From Actinophytocola sp036555685 (GTDB lineage Bacteria > Actinomycetota > Actinomycetes > Mycobacteriales > Pseudonocardiaceae), in the NCBI RefSeq assembly GCF_036555685.1, contig NZ_DATBKY010000004.1:5695-69694 (forward strand): DNA of 64,000 bases, read 5' to 3'. Both the position numbers and the translations under genes were made by a program. Below, one piece after another: positions 7,540 through 15,976 of the stretch. Under the pieces are notes generated by a model, which saw nothing but the letters and a program-made list of their open reading frames with translations, was not told the DNA's origin and searched no databases. Position 1 is the first letter of the stretch. Every line of letters begins with the position of its first letter.

Positions 7540-8077
7540 GCTCCCAGGCGAACTCCCGCAGTGGCTCGTCGACCGGGGCCTCGGTGAGCCGGTTGGCCAA
7601 AGTGGACAGTGTGTAGGTGCCGATGCCCAGCACGACCTCGAGTGCCTGCCGGCGCGTGAAGCCGTGCGACAGGAACGTCGCCACCCTCGCCTCGCCCACG
7701 TCGCCGGCGGCGTCGGCGACGTCCTCGGTGAACCGGCGCAGCTCCGCCAGCCGCGGGTCGTCGAGCGGCTCACCGTCGCGCAGCGCGGCGATCACCGCCG
7801 GCGGGGCGGACAGGCCGACGAGCTTGGCCGTGTGCATGGCCATGCAGAGATGGCAGCCGTTGCGCCGGGCGATCGTCATGATCAGGACCTCGCGGGCAAG
7901 CGGGTCCAGCGAGGTGTTCTCGAACATGCCGGACAGTTTGAGGAAGCCGTCCATCAGCTGTGGCGCCTCCGCCATCCGCGCCATCGCGGCGGGCAGGTAG
8001 CCGAGCTGCCTCTCGGTGGCGGACAGGATGCGGCGGGCCGCTGGCGGGGCGGACTCGACGGTGTGGTCGGCGAACAT
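7523..8077 (-). CDS. Carboxymuconolactone decarboxylase/AhpD-like protein
   Basis: 184 residues. The core has the AhpD signature: EVLIMTIARRNGCHLCMAMHTAKL gives Glu, CxxC and His in the proper spacing for a peroxidase-type redox centre. Members reduce peroxides through a CxxC couple, or in other cases decarboxylate lactones; the intact CxxC argues for a redox role. The ATG at 8077 is only 23 bases from the start of the divergent MarR gene, and a palindrome between them is probably the operator. A redox-responsive repressor/antioxidant pair is the simplest reading. Confidence 0.85.
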   Translation of the reverse strand: MFADHTVESAPPAARRILSATERQLGYLPAAMARMAEAPQLMDGFLKLSGMFENTSLDPLAREVLIMTIARRNGCHLCMAMHTAKLVGLSAPPAVIAALRDGEPLDDPRLAELRRFTEDVADAAGDVGEARVATFLSHGFTRRQALEVVLGIGTYTLSTLANRLTEAPVDEPLREFAWEPQPAR

Positions 8078-8088
8078 GACTCTCCACT

Positions 8089-8102
8089 ACGTTAGACAAC
8101 GT
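8089..8102. promoter_or_regulatory. MarR operator palindrome
   Basis: ACGTT-AGAC-AACGT is a perfect inverted repeat in the 23-base gap between the divergent AhpD-like and MarR genes. It overlaps the GTG start of marR and a -10-like TACGTT (8088-8093) placed 7 bases before that start. Binding would shut off both directions, as is usual for MarR autoregulation. Confidence 0.55.
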
Positions 8103-8601
8103 GGTTGACGAAATAGTAAATCGGGTTGTCGATTCTGGCAACGAGCCGCCGGGATTCGAGCTGCCGCTGCTGCTCCTGGCCGGTTTCCGCACGCTGATCG
8201 AGGCCCTGCACGCCGAGCTCGCGCGCCAGGGGCACGCGCAGGCGCGTCCGGTACACGGGTTCACGCTGCAGGCCATCGGCACCGCGGGCGCGACCGCGAG
8301 CGAGGTGGGCCGGCGGCTCGGCGTGTCCAAGCAGGCCGCCGGCAAGACCATCGACCGACTGGAGAAGCTCGGCTACGTGACCCGTGCCAGCGACGACCGC
8401 GACGCGCGCCGCAAGCTGGTCCGCCTCACCGACCGCGGCCTCGATCTCCTCGCCCGCTCGGCCGCGATCTTCGATGACCTTCGCGCGCAGTGGGTCCGCA
8501 CGCTCGGCGCCGACCGCGTGCGGGAGATCGAGTCCGCGCTGCGCGCAGTCACGCCCGCCGGCATCTGGCGGCTCGACACCCCGGCCTGGTTCTCGTCGTG
8601 A
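8101..8601 (+). CDS. MarR-family transcriptional regulator
   Basis: 166 residues with the winged-helix core of the family: ATASEVGRRLGVSKQAAGKTIDRLEKLGYVTRASDDRDARRKLVRLTDRG, where helix 3-4 and the wing with its basic tip are all recognisable. The N- and C-terminal helices form the dimer interface. Several residues before the HTH (HAELARQGHAQARPVHGFTLQAI) match the position of the ligand or redox sensor, but no cysteine is present, so sensing is probably through a ligand. The GTG start at 8101 lacks a Shine-Dalgarno and is best explained as leaderless. The likely target is the AhpD-like gene. Confidence 0.88.
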   Translation: MVDEIVNRVVDSGNEPPGFELPLLLLAGFRTLIEALHAELARQGHAQARPVHGFTLQAIGTAGATASEVGRRLGVSKQAAGKTIDRLEKLGYVTRASDDRDARRKLVRLTDRGLDLLARSAAIFDDLRAQWVRTLGADRVREIESALRAVTPAGIWRLDTPAWFSS

Positions 8602-8732
8602 CTCCCGCGATCGCGGACCCTCGGCTGGCCGGCGGAACGGCCGGTGGAGATCGGTCGCGGACGCCCGTTTCGCCGGTGGGAGGGGCTAGGCTCACCGGGC
8701 GGCTACGGGATCAGCGCGGAGAGGACGCAGTC

Positions 8733-9137
8733 GTGGACCTGAAGGAACGCAACCGGCAGGTGATCGAGCAGTTCCGGGCGGGCGGCGAGATCGACGGCAT
8801 GCATCGCGACCGGATCCTGCTCTTGACCACGACCGGCAAGCGCACCGGCAACGCGCACACGACGCCGGTGATGTTCGTGCGCAACGACGACCGGCTCTTC
8901 GTCGTCGCGGCCGCGGGCGGCACGCCCACCCACCCCGACTGGTACCACAACCTCGTGGCCACGCCGGACGTGACCGTCGAGATAGGACATGGCCGGTACG
9001 AGGCGACGGCGACCCCGCTCGAGGGGGAGGACTACCGGGCGCAGTGGGAGAACATCACGTCGCGGTACGCGTTCTTCGCCGAGTACGACGAGAAGCTCAG
9101 CCGGACGATTCCGGTCGTGGAGCTCGTCCGCCGGTGA
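8733..9137 (+). CDS. Nitroreductase/deazaflavin (F420)-dependent oxidoreductase
   Basis: 134 residues, the normal size of Ddn-like split-barrel proteins. The family signatures are LLLTTTGKRTGNAHTTPVMFV, where the K/R-T-G part contacts F420, and HPDWYHNLVATPDVTVEIG. The C-terminus ends in IPVVELVRR. It should use reduced F420 to reduce quinones, nitro compounds or similar. The GTG at 8733 has AGAGGA about 9 bases before it, and TAGGCT at 8687-8692 is a good -10. It stands alone between the MarR gene and a protease. Confidence 0.88.
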   Translation: MDLKERNRQVIEQFRAGGEIDGMHRDRILLLTTTGKRTGNAHTTPVMFVRNDDRLFVVAAAGGTPTHPDWYHNLVATPDVTVEIGHGRYEATATPLEGEDYRAQWENITSRYAFFAEYDEKLSRTIPVVELVRR

Positions 9138-9223
9138 ACGTCCCGATCGGGTGGTTCACGGCAGAAGGGTGACATCCGGGCTGCCGATGCCGGCGGGCCC
9201 CGTCCGCCGACATCGGGTCCGGC

Positions 9224-10264
9224 TCAGAACACCGAGACGCGGAACTTGCTCAGGGCCTCGGTCACCGGCTGGAAGAACGTCGTGCCGCCCGACCGGCAGT
9301 CGCCGCTGCCGCCCGAGGTGAGGCCGATTGCGGTGGAGCGGTCGTACAGCGGGCCACCGCTGTCACCGGGTTCCGCGCAGACGTTCGTCTGGATCATGCC
9401 GCGCACCGTGCCGCCGCTCGAGTAATGCACGGTGACGTTGAGCGCGGTGACGGTGCCACTGTGGACACCCGTGGTGCTGCCGCGCCGCGTCACCGACTCG
9501 CCGACGAACGCGTTGCCGGCCGAGGTGATGTCCTGGCCACCGACCGTGCCGTCGATGGCGATCGAGGTGTTGGTGTAGCGCACGATGCCGTAGTCGTTGC
9601 CGGGGAAGCTGGTTCCGGTCCGGTCACCGAGCTTGTTGTTGTGGTTGGCGTCGGCGAACCACTCCGTGGCCTCGTCGGTGCAGTGACCGGCGGTCAGGAA
9701 GGAGTAGGTGTTGCCGCTGCGCACGTTGAAGCCGAGCGAGCAGCGGAACTGGCCGCCGTAGATCGCGTCACCGCCGGAGATCAGCGGGCCGATCGTGCCG
9801 CGCAGCGTCTCGACCCGGGCCGCGCCGCCCGAGCGTGCCGCGGCGGCCCGCAGCGTGGCGACCTCGGCGGCGCCGACCGATCGGTCGGCACTGATCACCA
9901 GCTGGTTGGCGACCGGATCCACGGCCCACGCCGTGCCGGCGAGGCCGGTGTCGAGCCGGGCCATGAGCTGGTTCATCTCGCGGTCGCTGAACCGGACGAC
10001 CCGGGCCTGCGCGCCCGACGCACGCACGGCCGCCGCCGCCGCGGCGTCGGTCACGTTGACGACCATCCGGCCTGTCGCGGCATCGCGGTAGACGCCGGCC
10101 GTGCGGTCCGCGCCGAGGGTGCCGGCCAGGTCGCTCGCCGCGGCCGCGCCCAATGGTGCGGCCGTGGCCGCGGGAGCGACGGCGATGACGCCGGCCGTGG
10201 CGAGTGCCGCGCTGGCAGCGCCGACAAGGACTCTTCGAACCAGGACTCTTCGAACCAATCGCAT
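9224..10264 (-). CDS. Secreted S1 serine protease (streptogrisin/alpha-lytic type) with propeptide
   Basis: 346 residues: signal peptide (about residues 1-35), a ~145-residue propeptide, and a mature chymotrypsin-fold domain. The catalytic triad is visible as TAGHC (His), NDYGIVRY (Asp) and GDSGGP (Ser). Cysteines placed next to His and near GQFRCSLGF should form the conserved disulphides. The propeptide presumably acts as folding chaperone and inhibitor. The ATG at 10264 has a strong AGGAGG 7 bases upstream. The signal peptide begins with an exact duplication of five codons (see 10228-10257). Confidence 0.92.
   Translation of the reverse strand: MRLVRRVLVRRVLVGAASAALATAGVIAVAPAATAAPLGAAAASDLAGTLGADRTAGVYRDAATGRMVVNVTDAAAAAAVRASGAQARVVRFSDREMNQLMARLDTGLAGTAWAVDPVANQLVISADRSVGAAEVATLRAAAARSGGAARVETLRGTIGPLISGGDAIYGGQFRCSLGFNVRSGNTYSFLTAGHCTDEATEWFADANHNNKLGDRTGTSFPGNDYGIVRYTNTSIAIDGTVGGQDITSAGNAFVGESVTRRGSTTGVHSGTVTALNVTVHYSSGGTVRGMIQTNVCAEPGDSGGPLYDRSTAIGLTSGGSGDCRSGGTTFFQPVTEALSKFRVSVF
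10228..10257. repeat. 15-bp tandem duplication in the protease signal peptide
   Basis: GGACTCTTCGAACCA occurs twice with no gap (10228-10242 and 10243-10257). On the minus strand it codes for a repeated V-R-R-V-L, so the protein begins MRLVRRVLVRRVL. The repeat is in frame and lengthens the positively charged n-region. Identity at every base suggests a recent slippage event. Confidence 0.85.
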
Positions 10265-10375
10265 GTTCCGCCTCCTGCAGGGTCTCCGGCTCGCGCCGGG
10301 ACGGCGGGTTGCCGTGGCCACAGCTCACCCCACGAGGCAGGGGCGTCACAAGCGGTCAACGGGTCGACCGGCGGC

Positions 10376-10394
10376 GGCCACCCGGCGGGTGGCC
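10376..10394 (-). terminator. GC-rich hairpin after the 10430-11338 gene
   Basis: GGCCACCC-GGC-GGGTGGCC is a perfect 8-bp stem with a three-base loop. It begins 36 bases downstream of the minus-strand stop at 10430 and lies upstream of the protease start, where termination between the two genes is expected. Confidence 0.5.
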
Positions 10395-10429
10395 CTGCGG
10401 CCGAACGGGCTCCCCTGCGTGGGTGGCGG

Positions 10430-11338
10430 CTAGCGGCGCTCCGCGAGGATCGTGATGCCGCGGCGGTCCACCCGCAGCAGGCTCGGGACCGACTCCGACG
10501 CGGGGTAGTCCGTCTCCATGATCATGGACCGCACGGTGTCCGCGTGCGGGGAGGACTCCGCTGCGATCAGCAGGTGCTGCGGGCAGTACAGGCCGACCAC
10601 GAACCGCTCCTCGCCGACCAGACCGGAGACGTACGAGTGGAAGTCCGGCAGGCACACCGCGGGCGCGGCGAGGGTGCCCTCGCGGTGCATGTTCAGCACG
10701 CCGTTGTCGTACTCCTCGATCCGCAGCCCCGCCGCGAGGTTCGCGCACGCCGCCTCGTACAGCTCCTCGAACGTGCCCGCCTCACCCCACACGCCCTCCT
10801 CGCCGAAGTGGTGGTGGGTCAGGTGGCTGATGCCGATCCGCCCGTTCGGCGCGGAGCCGACCATCGCGAGCGACACGTGCAGGCCGTCGGCGACGAGCGT
10901 GTAGTGCGGCATCGCCGCGAGCAGGTCGATCTGCGGTGACGACTCGCTCCACAGCATCGGCAGCAGCTCGCCCTCGCGCTGCAGTTCCTCGCACCGGTCG
11001 TGGACCCGCTCCGCGGCCTTCTCCTCCATCTGCCGGCGTGCGGCCGCGAGCGCGTCGGGCCAGCGGTGCGGGTCCGGCCGCGGGAACGTGTAGTACACCG
11101 CCGCACCCGGGAACGTCCGCTCGATGAAGACGTTGTCCGCGGCGGAGGGCTCCCACTCGGACATCAGCGCGACGACGTCCTCGGGTCGCGCGCCGTGCTC
11201 GCGCTGGGCCAGGTCCCACGCCTGCCGGACGCTGTCGTCGGCGATGGTCGGCCCGTGCGCGGCGACGCTCTCGTCCTGACCGCGGGAGAGCTGGAATACC
11301 ACGACATTGCTGGCTGGGTCGGTGTCCACGTGGGACAC
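10430..11338 (-). CDS. Protein of unknown function, ~302 residues
   Basis: No signal peptide or membrane segment is present. The N-terminal half contains ALMSEWEPSAADNVFIERTFPGAAVYYTFPRPD, which reads like a compact alpha/beta domain. The C-terminal half (FEELYEAACANLAAG, LPDFHSYVSGLVGEERFVVGLYCPQHLLIAA) resembles in layout the DUF1444/YtpQ-type fold, where a protein reports on stored values, but the match is loose. The GTG at 11338 is chosen as the first start that yields compact sequence; GTG 11326 would also do. It is followed by a hairpin and is not obviously in an operon with the epoxide hydrolase upstream (75-base gap). Confidence 0.6.
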   Translation of the reverse strand: MSHVDTDPASNVVVFQLSRGQDESVAAHGPTIADDSVRQAWDLAQREHGARPEDVVALMSEWEPSAADNVFIERTFPGAAVYYTFPRPDPHRWPDALAAARRQMEEKAAERVHDRCEELQREGELLPMLWSESSPQIDLLAAMPHYTLVADGLHVSLAMVGSAPNGRIGISHLTHHHFGEEGVWGEAGTFEELYEAACANLAAGLRIEEYDNGVLNMHREGTLAAPAVCLPDFHSYVSGLVGEERFVVGLYCPQHLLIAAESSPHADTVRSMIMETDYPASESVPSLLRVDRRGITILAERR

Positions 11339-11413
11339 GATGCCCGCGGCGGCGGCGTGCCGGCAGCGGCGCTGCACGACCGGTCACGTCCGCTGCGCGC
11401 ACGGACAACACGA

Positions 11414-12562
11414 TCACCGCACCAGCCCGAAGAACGACCGCACCTCGTCGACGAACAGCTCCGGCTGCTCCCACGCGGCGAAGTGCCCGCCCCGGTCCAG
11501 CTCGTGCCACTGCCGGATGTCGGGGTACCGCTTCGCCGCCCACCGGCGCGACGGCCGCGGGATCTCCTTCGGGAAGATCGAGCAGCCGGTCGGCACCGGC
11601 ACCGTGTCCTCGGTCGACTCGGTGAACCACTTCGTGACCTGGCGGATGCTTTCCCAGTACAGCCGTGCCGACGACGCCGCCGTGCGGGTCAGCCAGTACA
11701 GCGTGACGTCGTCGAGCATCGCGTCGCGGCCGAGCACGTCCTCGGGCCGCCCGCCGGAGTCGGTCCACGAGGCGAACTTCTCCACGATCCACGCGGCGAG
11801 CCCGGCCGGCGAGTCGGTGAGCGCGTAGCCGACCGTCTGCGGCTTGGTCGACATCTGTGCGGAGTAGCCGGACTCGTACTCGCCCGCGTGCGCCAGGTCG
11901 TCGAGCGCCGCGAGTTCGAGGTCGGTCAGGTCGCCGAACGTGTCCGGGTCGGGCGCGGCGATCGGCGGGTTGAGGTGGATCCCGGCCAGGTGCGCGGCAT
12001 CCTGCTGAGCCAGGCTCGTCGTGACGCTCGTGCCCCAGTCGCCGCCCTGCGCGCCGTAGCGGTCGTAGCCGAGCCGCGCCATGAGCTCCGCCCACGCGCG
12101 GGCGATGCGCTGCACGGTCCAGCCGGGCGCGGCGGGCTTGTCCGAGAACCCGTACCCGGGCAGGGACGGGCACACGACGTGGAACGCGTCCGCCGGATCG
12201 TCGGGCTCGGTCAGCGGCCCGATGGCCTGCTCGAACTCGATGATCGAGCCGGGCCAGCCGTGGGTCAGCACGAGTGGCAGCGCGCCCTCGTGCGGCGAGC
12301 GGACGTGCAGGAAGTGGATGCGCAGGCCGTCGATCTCGGTGCGGAACTGGGGGAGCCCGTTCAGCCGGGCCTCGGTGCGCCGCCAGTCGTAGCCGGTGCG
12401 CCAGTAGTCGCACAGCTCGCGGAGGTAGCCGAGCGGCACGCCCTGGGACCAGTCCGCGACCGGCTCCGGCTCGGGCCAGCGGGTGCGTGCGAGGCGCTCC
12501 CGAAGGTCGTCGAGCTCGGCGCCGGGAACCTCGATCCGGAACGGTGTCACCCCGGCAGACAT
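11414..12562 (-). CDS. Epoxide hydrolase (EHN-type alpha/beta hydrolase)
   Basis: 382 residues. The N-terminal EHN domain (FRIEVPGAELDDLRERLARTRWPEP, YWRTGYDWRRTEARLN) identifies microsomal-type epoxide hydrolases. The hydrolase core has the oxyanion motif THGWPGS and the nucleophile elbow GGDWGT with its Asp. A lid follows, and the terminal HFAAWEQPELFVDEVR holds the catalytic His. The ATG at 12562 is preferred to the longer frame because the EHN domain starts directly behind it. It is divergent from dinB, with only 37 bases between the start codons and a LexA box in the gap, so SOS control could reach this gene too. Confidence 0.9.
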   Translation of the reverse strand: MSAGVTPFRIEVPGAELDDLRERLARTRWPEPEPVADWSQGVPLGYLRELCDYWRTGYDWRRTEARLNGLPQFRTEIDGLRIHFLHVRSPHEGALPLVLTHGWPGSIIEFEQAIGPLTEPDDPADAFHVVCPSLPGYGFSDKPAAPGWTVQRIARAWAELMARLGYDRYGAQGGDWGTSVTTSLAQQDAAHLAGIHLNPPIAAPDPDTFGDLTDLELAALDDLAHAGEYESGYSAQMSTKPQTVGYALTDSPAGLAAWIVEKFASWTDSGGRPEDVLGRDAMLDDVTLYWLTRTAASSARLYWESIRQVTKWFTESTEDTVPVPTGCSIFPKEIPRPSRRWAAKRYPDIRQWHELDRGGHFAAWEQPELFVDEVRSFFGLVR

Positions 12563-12592
12563 GCGGCGCTCCCATTCTGTCGGTGGTCGATG

Positions 12593-12606
12593 CGAACATA
12601 TGTTCG
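12593..12606. promoter_or_regulatory. LexA (SOS) box on the dinB start codon
   Basis: CGAAC-ATAT-GTTCG is a perfect 14-bp palindrome matching the actinobacterial and Gram-positive LexA consensus CGAAC-N4-GTTCG. Both candidate starts of the polymerase gene, ATG 12600 and GTG 12606, fall within it. LexA would thus sit on the translation start and close to the divergent epoxide hydrolase promoter. Confidence 0.85.
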
Positions 12607-13793
12607 TGACCGGTGCGACCATCTTGCACGCCGATCTGGACGCGTTCTACGCCTCCGTCGAGCAGCGCGACGACCCGAGCCTGCGCGGCCGGCCGGTCAT
12701 CGTGGGCGGCGGCGTGGTGCTCGCGTGCAGCTACGAGGCCAAGCGGTGCGGGGTGCGCACCGCGATGGGCGGTCACCGTGCCTTGCGGCTGTGCCCGCAC
12801 GCGGTCGTCGTACCGCCGAGGATGTCGGCCTACAGCGAGGCGAGCAAGGCGGTTTTCGAGGTCTTCCGCAACACCACGCCACTGGTCGAGGGCATCTCGA
12901 TCGACGAGGCTTTCCTCGAGGTCGGCGGCCTGCGAAAGATCGCCGGCACGCCGCTTCAGATCGCCGAGCGATTACGCACGGACGTACTCGAGCAGGTCGG
13001 CCTGCCCATCACCGTCGGCATCGCGCGCACCAAGTTCCTCGCCAAGGTCGCGAGCGGGGTGGCGAAGCCGGACGGGCTGCTGCTGGTGCCGCCGGACTCC
13101 GAGCTCGAGTTCCTGCACCCGCTGCCGGTCGAGCGGCTGTGGGGCGTCGGCCGGGTGACCGCGGAGAAGCTGCACTCCCGCGGGGTGTACACGGTGGCGG
13201 ACGTGGCGAAGCTGGCCCAGTCGTCGCTCGTCGGCATGCTCGGCAAGGGGTCGGGCCGGCACCTGCACGCGCTGGCACACAACTACGACCCGCGCCCGGT
13301 GCGGGTCGGCCATCGGCGTGGGTCGATCGGCTCGCAGCGCGCGATCGGATGGCGCCCCCACACGCGCGATGACCTCGACGCGACGCTGTCCGCCATCATC
13401 GATCGGGTGTCGCGGCGGCTGCGCGCGGCCAAGCGGGTGTGCCGGACGGTCGTGCTGCGCCTGCGGTTCGCCGACTCCGCCCGTGCCACACGCTCCCACA
13501 CGTTGTTCCACGCGACGGACGACACGCAGGTCCTGCTCGACACCGCGCGCACGTTGCTGCGGGACGTCATGGGCCTGCTCGACGAGCGGGGCTGCACGCT
13601 GGTCGGGATCTCGCTGGCGAACCTGGACAACGTGGACGCGGTCCAGCTGGCGCTGCCGTTCGACCGGTACCCGGCCGGTTCGCTGGACTCAGCGCTCGAT
13701 CACGTCCGGGACCGGTACGGCTCGACGGCGGTGACCCGCGCGGTGTTGCTGGGCCGCGACCCGGGCGTCCAGGTCCCCATGCTCCCGGACTGA
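12600..13793 (+). CDS. dinB: DNA polymerase IV (Y-family translesion polymerase)
   Basis: 397 residues. Palm motifs are ILHADLDAFYASVEQ and the catalytic SIDEAFLEV. VVLACSYEAKRCGVRTAM is the Y-family fingers motif. The helix-hairpin-helix LWGVGRVTAEKLHSRGVYTVADVAKL and the little finger (RTVVLRLRFADSARATRSHTL) follow. QLALPFD near position 360 is a good beta-clamp binding peptide (QLxLPF). It should carry out error-prone bypass synthesis. ATG 12600 and GTG 12606 are both plausible; both are covered by a LexA box, so induction on DNA damage is expected. Confidence 0.94.
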   Translation: MFVTGATILHADLDAFYASVEQRDDPSLRGRPVIVGGGVVLACSYEAKRCGVRTAMGGHRALRLCPHAVVVPPRMSAYSEASKAVFEVFRNTTPLVEGISIDEAFLEVGGLRKIAGTPLQIAERLRTDVLEQVGLPITVGIARTKFLAKVASGVAKPDGLLLVPPDSELEFLHPLPVERLWGVGRVTAEKLHSRGVYTVADVAKLAQSSLVGMLGKGSGRHLHALAHNYDPRPVRVGHRRGSIGSQRAIGWRPHTRDDLDATLSAIIDRVSRRLRAAKRVCRTVVLRLRFADSARATRSHTLFHATDDTQVLLDTARTLLRDVMGLLDERGCTLVGISLANLDNVDAVQLALPFDRYPAGSLDSALDHVRDRYGSTAVTRAVLLGRDPGVQVPMLPD

Positions 13794-13929
13794 CGGGCTC
13801 CGGCTCGCCGTACACCGCGGCGTCCGGTTACGGCCGGTGCAGTCGTGTGTGGACGATCGTTCGCCGCGCGAAGCGCACCTGGCTGGTGTTTGCTTGATCC
13901 GGACACATCGACCGGAGGAGGTGCCCGAG

Positions 13930-15630
13930 TTGACTGTGCTGGCTGATGCAAACCTGCGGCTCGATGCCAACGCGGTGGACTACGTCCTGCTGGCGCTCTA
14001 CTTCGCGCTGGTCATCGGCATCGGGTACCTCGCGAGAAGGCGGGTGTCGACGAGCCTGGACTTCTTCCTCTCCGGCCGCTCGCTGCCGGCGTGGGTCACC
14101 GGGCTCGCCTTCATCTCCGCCAACCTCGGCGCCATCGAGGTCATGGGCATGTCCGCCAACGGTGCGGAGTACGGCATGCCCACGGCTCACTACTTCTGGG
14201 TCGGCGCGGTCCCGGCCATGCTCTTCCTCGGCGTCGTGATGATGCCGTTCTACTACGGCTCCAAGGTCCGCAGCGTCCCCGAGTTCATGCTGCGCCGCTT
14301 CGGTCCCGCCACCCACCTCGTCAACGGCATCAGCTTCGCCACCGCCCAGGTGCTCATCGCCGGCGCGAACCTCTTCCTCCTCGCCAGCGTCGTGAACCTG
14401 TTGCTCGGCTGGCCGATCTGGGTGTCGGTCATCGTCGCCGCCGCGATCGTGCTCACCTACACCGCGCTGGGCGGGCTGTCCGCCGCGATCTACAACGAGG
14501 TCCTGCAGTTCATGGTGATCGTGGCCGCGCTGCTGCCGCTCACGATCGTCGGCCTGTACAAGGTCGGCGGCTGGCAGGGGCTCGTCGACAAGGTCTCGGG
14601 CGGCCCGGGCGGCGCCGAGCAGGCGACCAGCTGGCCCGGCAACCAGCTCACCGGCTTCGACAACGACTTCCTCTCGGTGATCGGCCTGGTGTTCGGGCTC
14701 GGCTTCGTCCTCTCGTTCGGCTACTGGACGACGAACTTCGTCGAGGTGCAGCGCGCCATGGCGGCCAAGAGCATGTCGGCCGCGATGCGCACGCCGATCA
14801 TCGGCGCGTTCCCGAAGATGTTCGTCCCGTTCATCGTGATCATCCCCGGCATGATCGCCGGTGTCGCGGTCGCCGAGTTCGCCGGGGAGAACAAGGAAGC
14901 GCTGATGTCGGGCGGTGCGGCGCCGAGCGGTGCGACGTTCAACAACGCGCTCCTGCTGCTGATGCGCGATCTGTTGCCCAACGGCATGCTCGGCATCGCG
15001 ATCACCGGCCTGCTCGCGTCGTTCATGGCCGGCATGGCCGCGAACCTGAGCTCGTTCAACACAGTCTTCACCTACGACATCTGGCAGACATACGTACGCA
15101 AGGACCGGCCGGACGACTACTACCTGCGGTTCGGCCGCATAGTCACCGTGATCGCGACCGTGCTCGCCATCGGCACCGCGTTCATCGCGTCCTCGTACAC
15201 GAACCTGATGGACTACCTGCAGCAGCTGTTCTCGTTCTTCAACGCGCCGTTGTTCGCCACGTTCATCCTCGGCCTGTTCTGGCGCCGGATGACCGCGGCG
15301 GCCGGCTGGACCGGCCTGGTCAGCGGCACGCTGGCCGCGATCATCGTGTTCATCCTGACCGAGTCCGGCGTGTGGACGCTACCCGGTCAGGGCGGCGCGT
15401 TCGTCGGTGCGGGCGCGGCGTTCGTGGTGGACATCGCGGTCAGCGTCGCGGTCACGTACCGGACGGCGCCGAAGCCGGCCGAGCAGCTGTCCGGGTTGGT
15501 GTACTCGCTGACACCGAAGGCGGACCGGACGCCGTCGCGCACCGGCGAGGACGCCGGGTGGTACCGCAACCCGACGCTGCTCGCGGGCATCGCCCTGGTC
15601 CTCACGATCGTGCTGAACATCATCTTCTAG
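13930..15630 (+). CDS. Sodium:solute symporter (SSS/SLC5 family)
   Basis: 566 residues, about 14 membrane helices. Family marks include DFFLSGRSLPAWVTGLAFISANLGAIEVMGMSANGAEYG in the first helices, LTYTALGGLSAAIYNEVLQFMVI, and GLLASFMAGMAANLSSFNTVFTYDI, which includes the Na2-site serines. It resembles the SGLT-like sugar branch, but the substrate is not certain. The TTG at 13930 is chosen because GGAGGAGG lies 7 bases upstream; GTG 13936 is too far from it and the longer frame has no ribosome site. Two small membrane genes follow at 10- and 9-base gaps, forming an operon. Confidence 0.9.
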   Translation: MTVLADANLRLDANAVDYVLLALYFALVIGIGYLARRRVSTSLDFFLSGRSLPAWVTGLAFISANLGAIEVMGMSANGAEYGMPTAHYFWVGAVPAMLFLGVVMMPFYYGSKVRSVPEFMLRRFGPATHLVNGISFATAQVLIAGANLFLLASVVNLLLGWPIWVSVIVAAAIVLTYTALGGLSAAIYNEVLQFMVIVAALLPLTIVGLYKVGGWQGLVDKVSGGPGGAEQATSWPGNQLTGFDNDFLSVIGLVFGLGFVLSFGYWTTNFVEVQRAMAAKSMSAAMRTPIIGAFPKMFVPFIVIIPGMIAGVAVAEFAGENKEALMSGGAAPSGATFNNALLLLMRDLLPNGMLGIAITGLLASFMAGMAANLSSFNTVFTYDIWQTYVRKDRPDDYYLRFGRIVTVIATVLAIGTAFIASSYTNLMDYLQQLFSFFNAPLFATFILGLFWRRMTAAAGWTGLVSGTLAAIIVFILTESGVWTLPGQGGAFVGAGAAFVVDIAVSVAVTYRTAPKPAEQLSGLVYSLTPKADRTPSRTGEDAGWYRNPTLLAGIALVLTIVLNIIF

Positions 15631-15640
15631 GGAGGGTGAG

Positions 15641-15967
15641 ATGACCTCGACGCCACCCGAGACACCGGCCGGGACACCAGGCGGGACACCTGGGGGGACA
15701 CCGCACGAGACGCCGCGCCGCACGCGACGTGCGGGCGCGTTCGACATCCGCCTCGTCATCGCCCTGCTGCTCGGCGTGTACGGTCTGGTCCTCATCGTGC
15801 TCGGCCTCGGGTTCACGACCGACGACGAGATCGACCGGGCTGCCGGGGTGAACATCAACCTGTGGGCCGGGCTGGGCATGCTGATCGCCGCGGTGCTGTT
15901 CGCACTGTGGACGTGGGTGCGCCCGCTGCGGGTGCCCGAGGAGGGGGGCGACGAGCCCGCCGAGTAG
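15641..15967 (+). CDS. Small two-helix membrane protein linked to the symporter
   Basis: 108 residues. The first ~25 are a threonine/proline/glycine repeat (units of GTPG) coded by near-identical 12-base repeats. Two membrane helices follow (IALLLGVYGLVLIVLGLGF and LWAGLGMLIAAVLFALWTWV) with the loop TTDDEIDRAAGVNINLW between them. It lies ten bases after the symporter with GGGAGGG ahead of its ATG. It is probably an accessory subunit or stabiliser of the transporter. The function is not established; the family call rests on context. Confidence 0.75.
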   Translation: MTSTPPETPAGTPGGTPGGTPHETPRRTRRAGAFDIRLVIALLLGVYGLVLIVLGLGFTTDDEIDRAAGVNINLWAGLGMLIAAVLFALWTWVRPLRVPEEGGDEPAE

Positions 15968-15976
15968 GAGGTCGGG

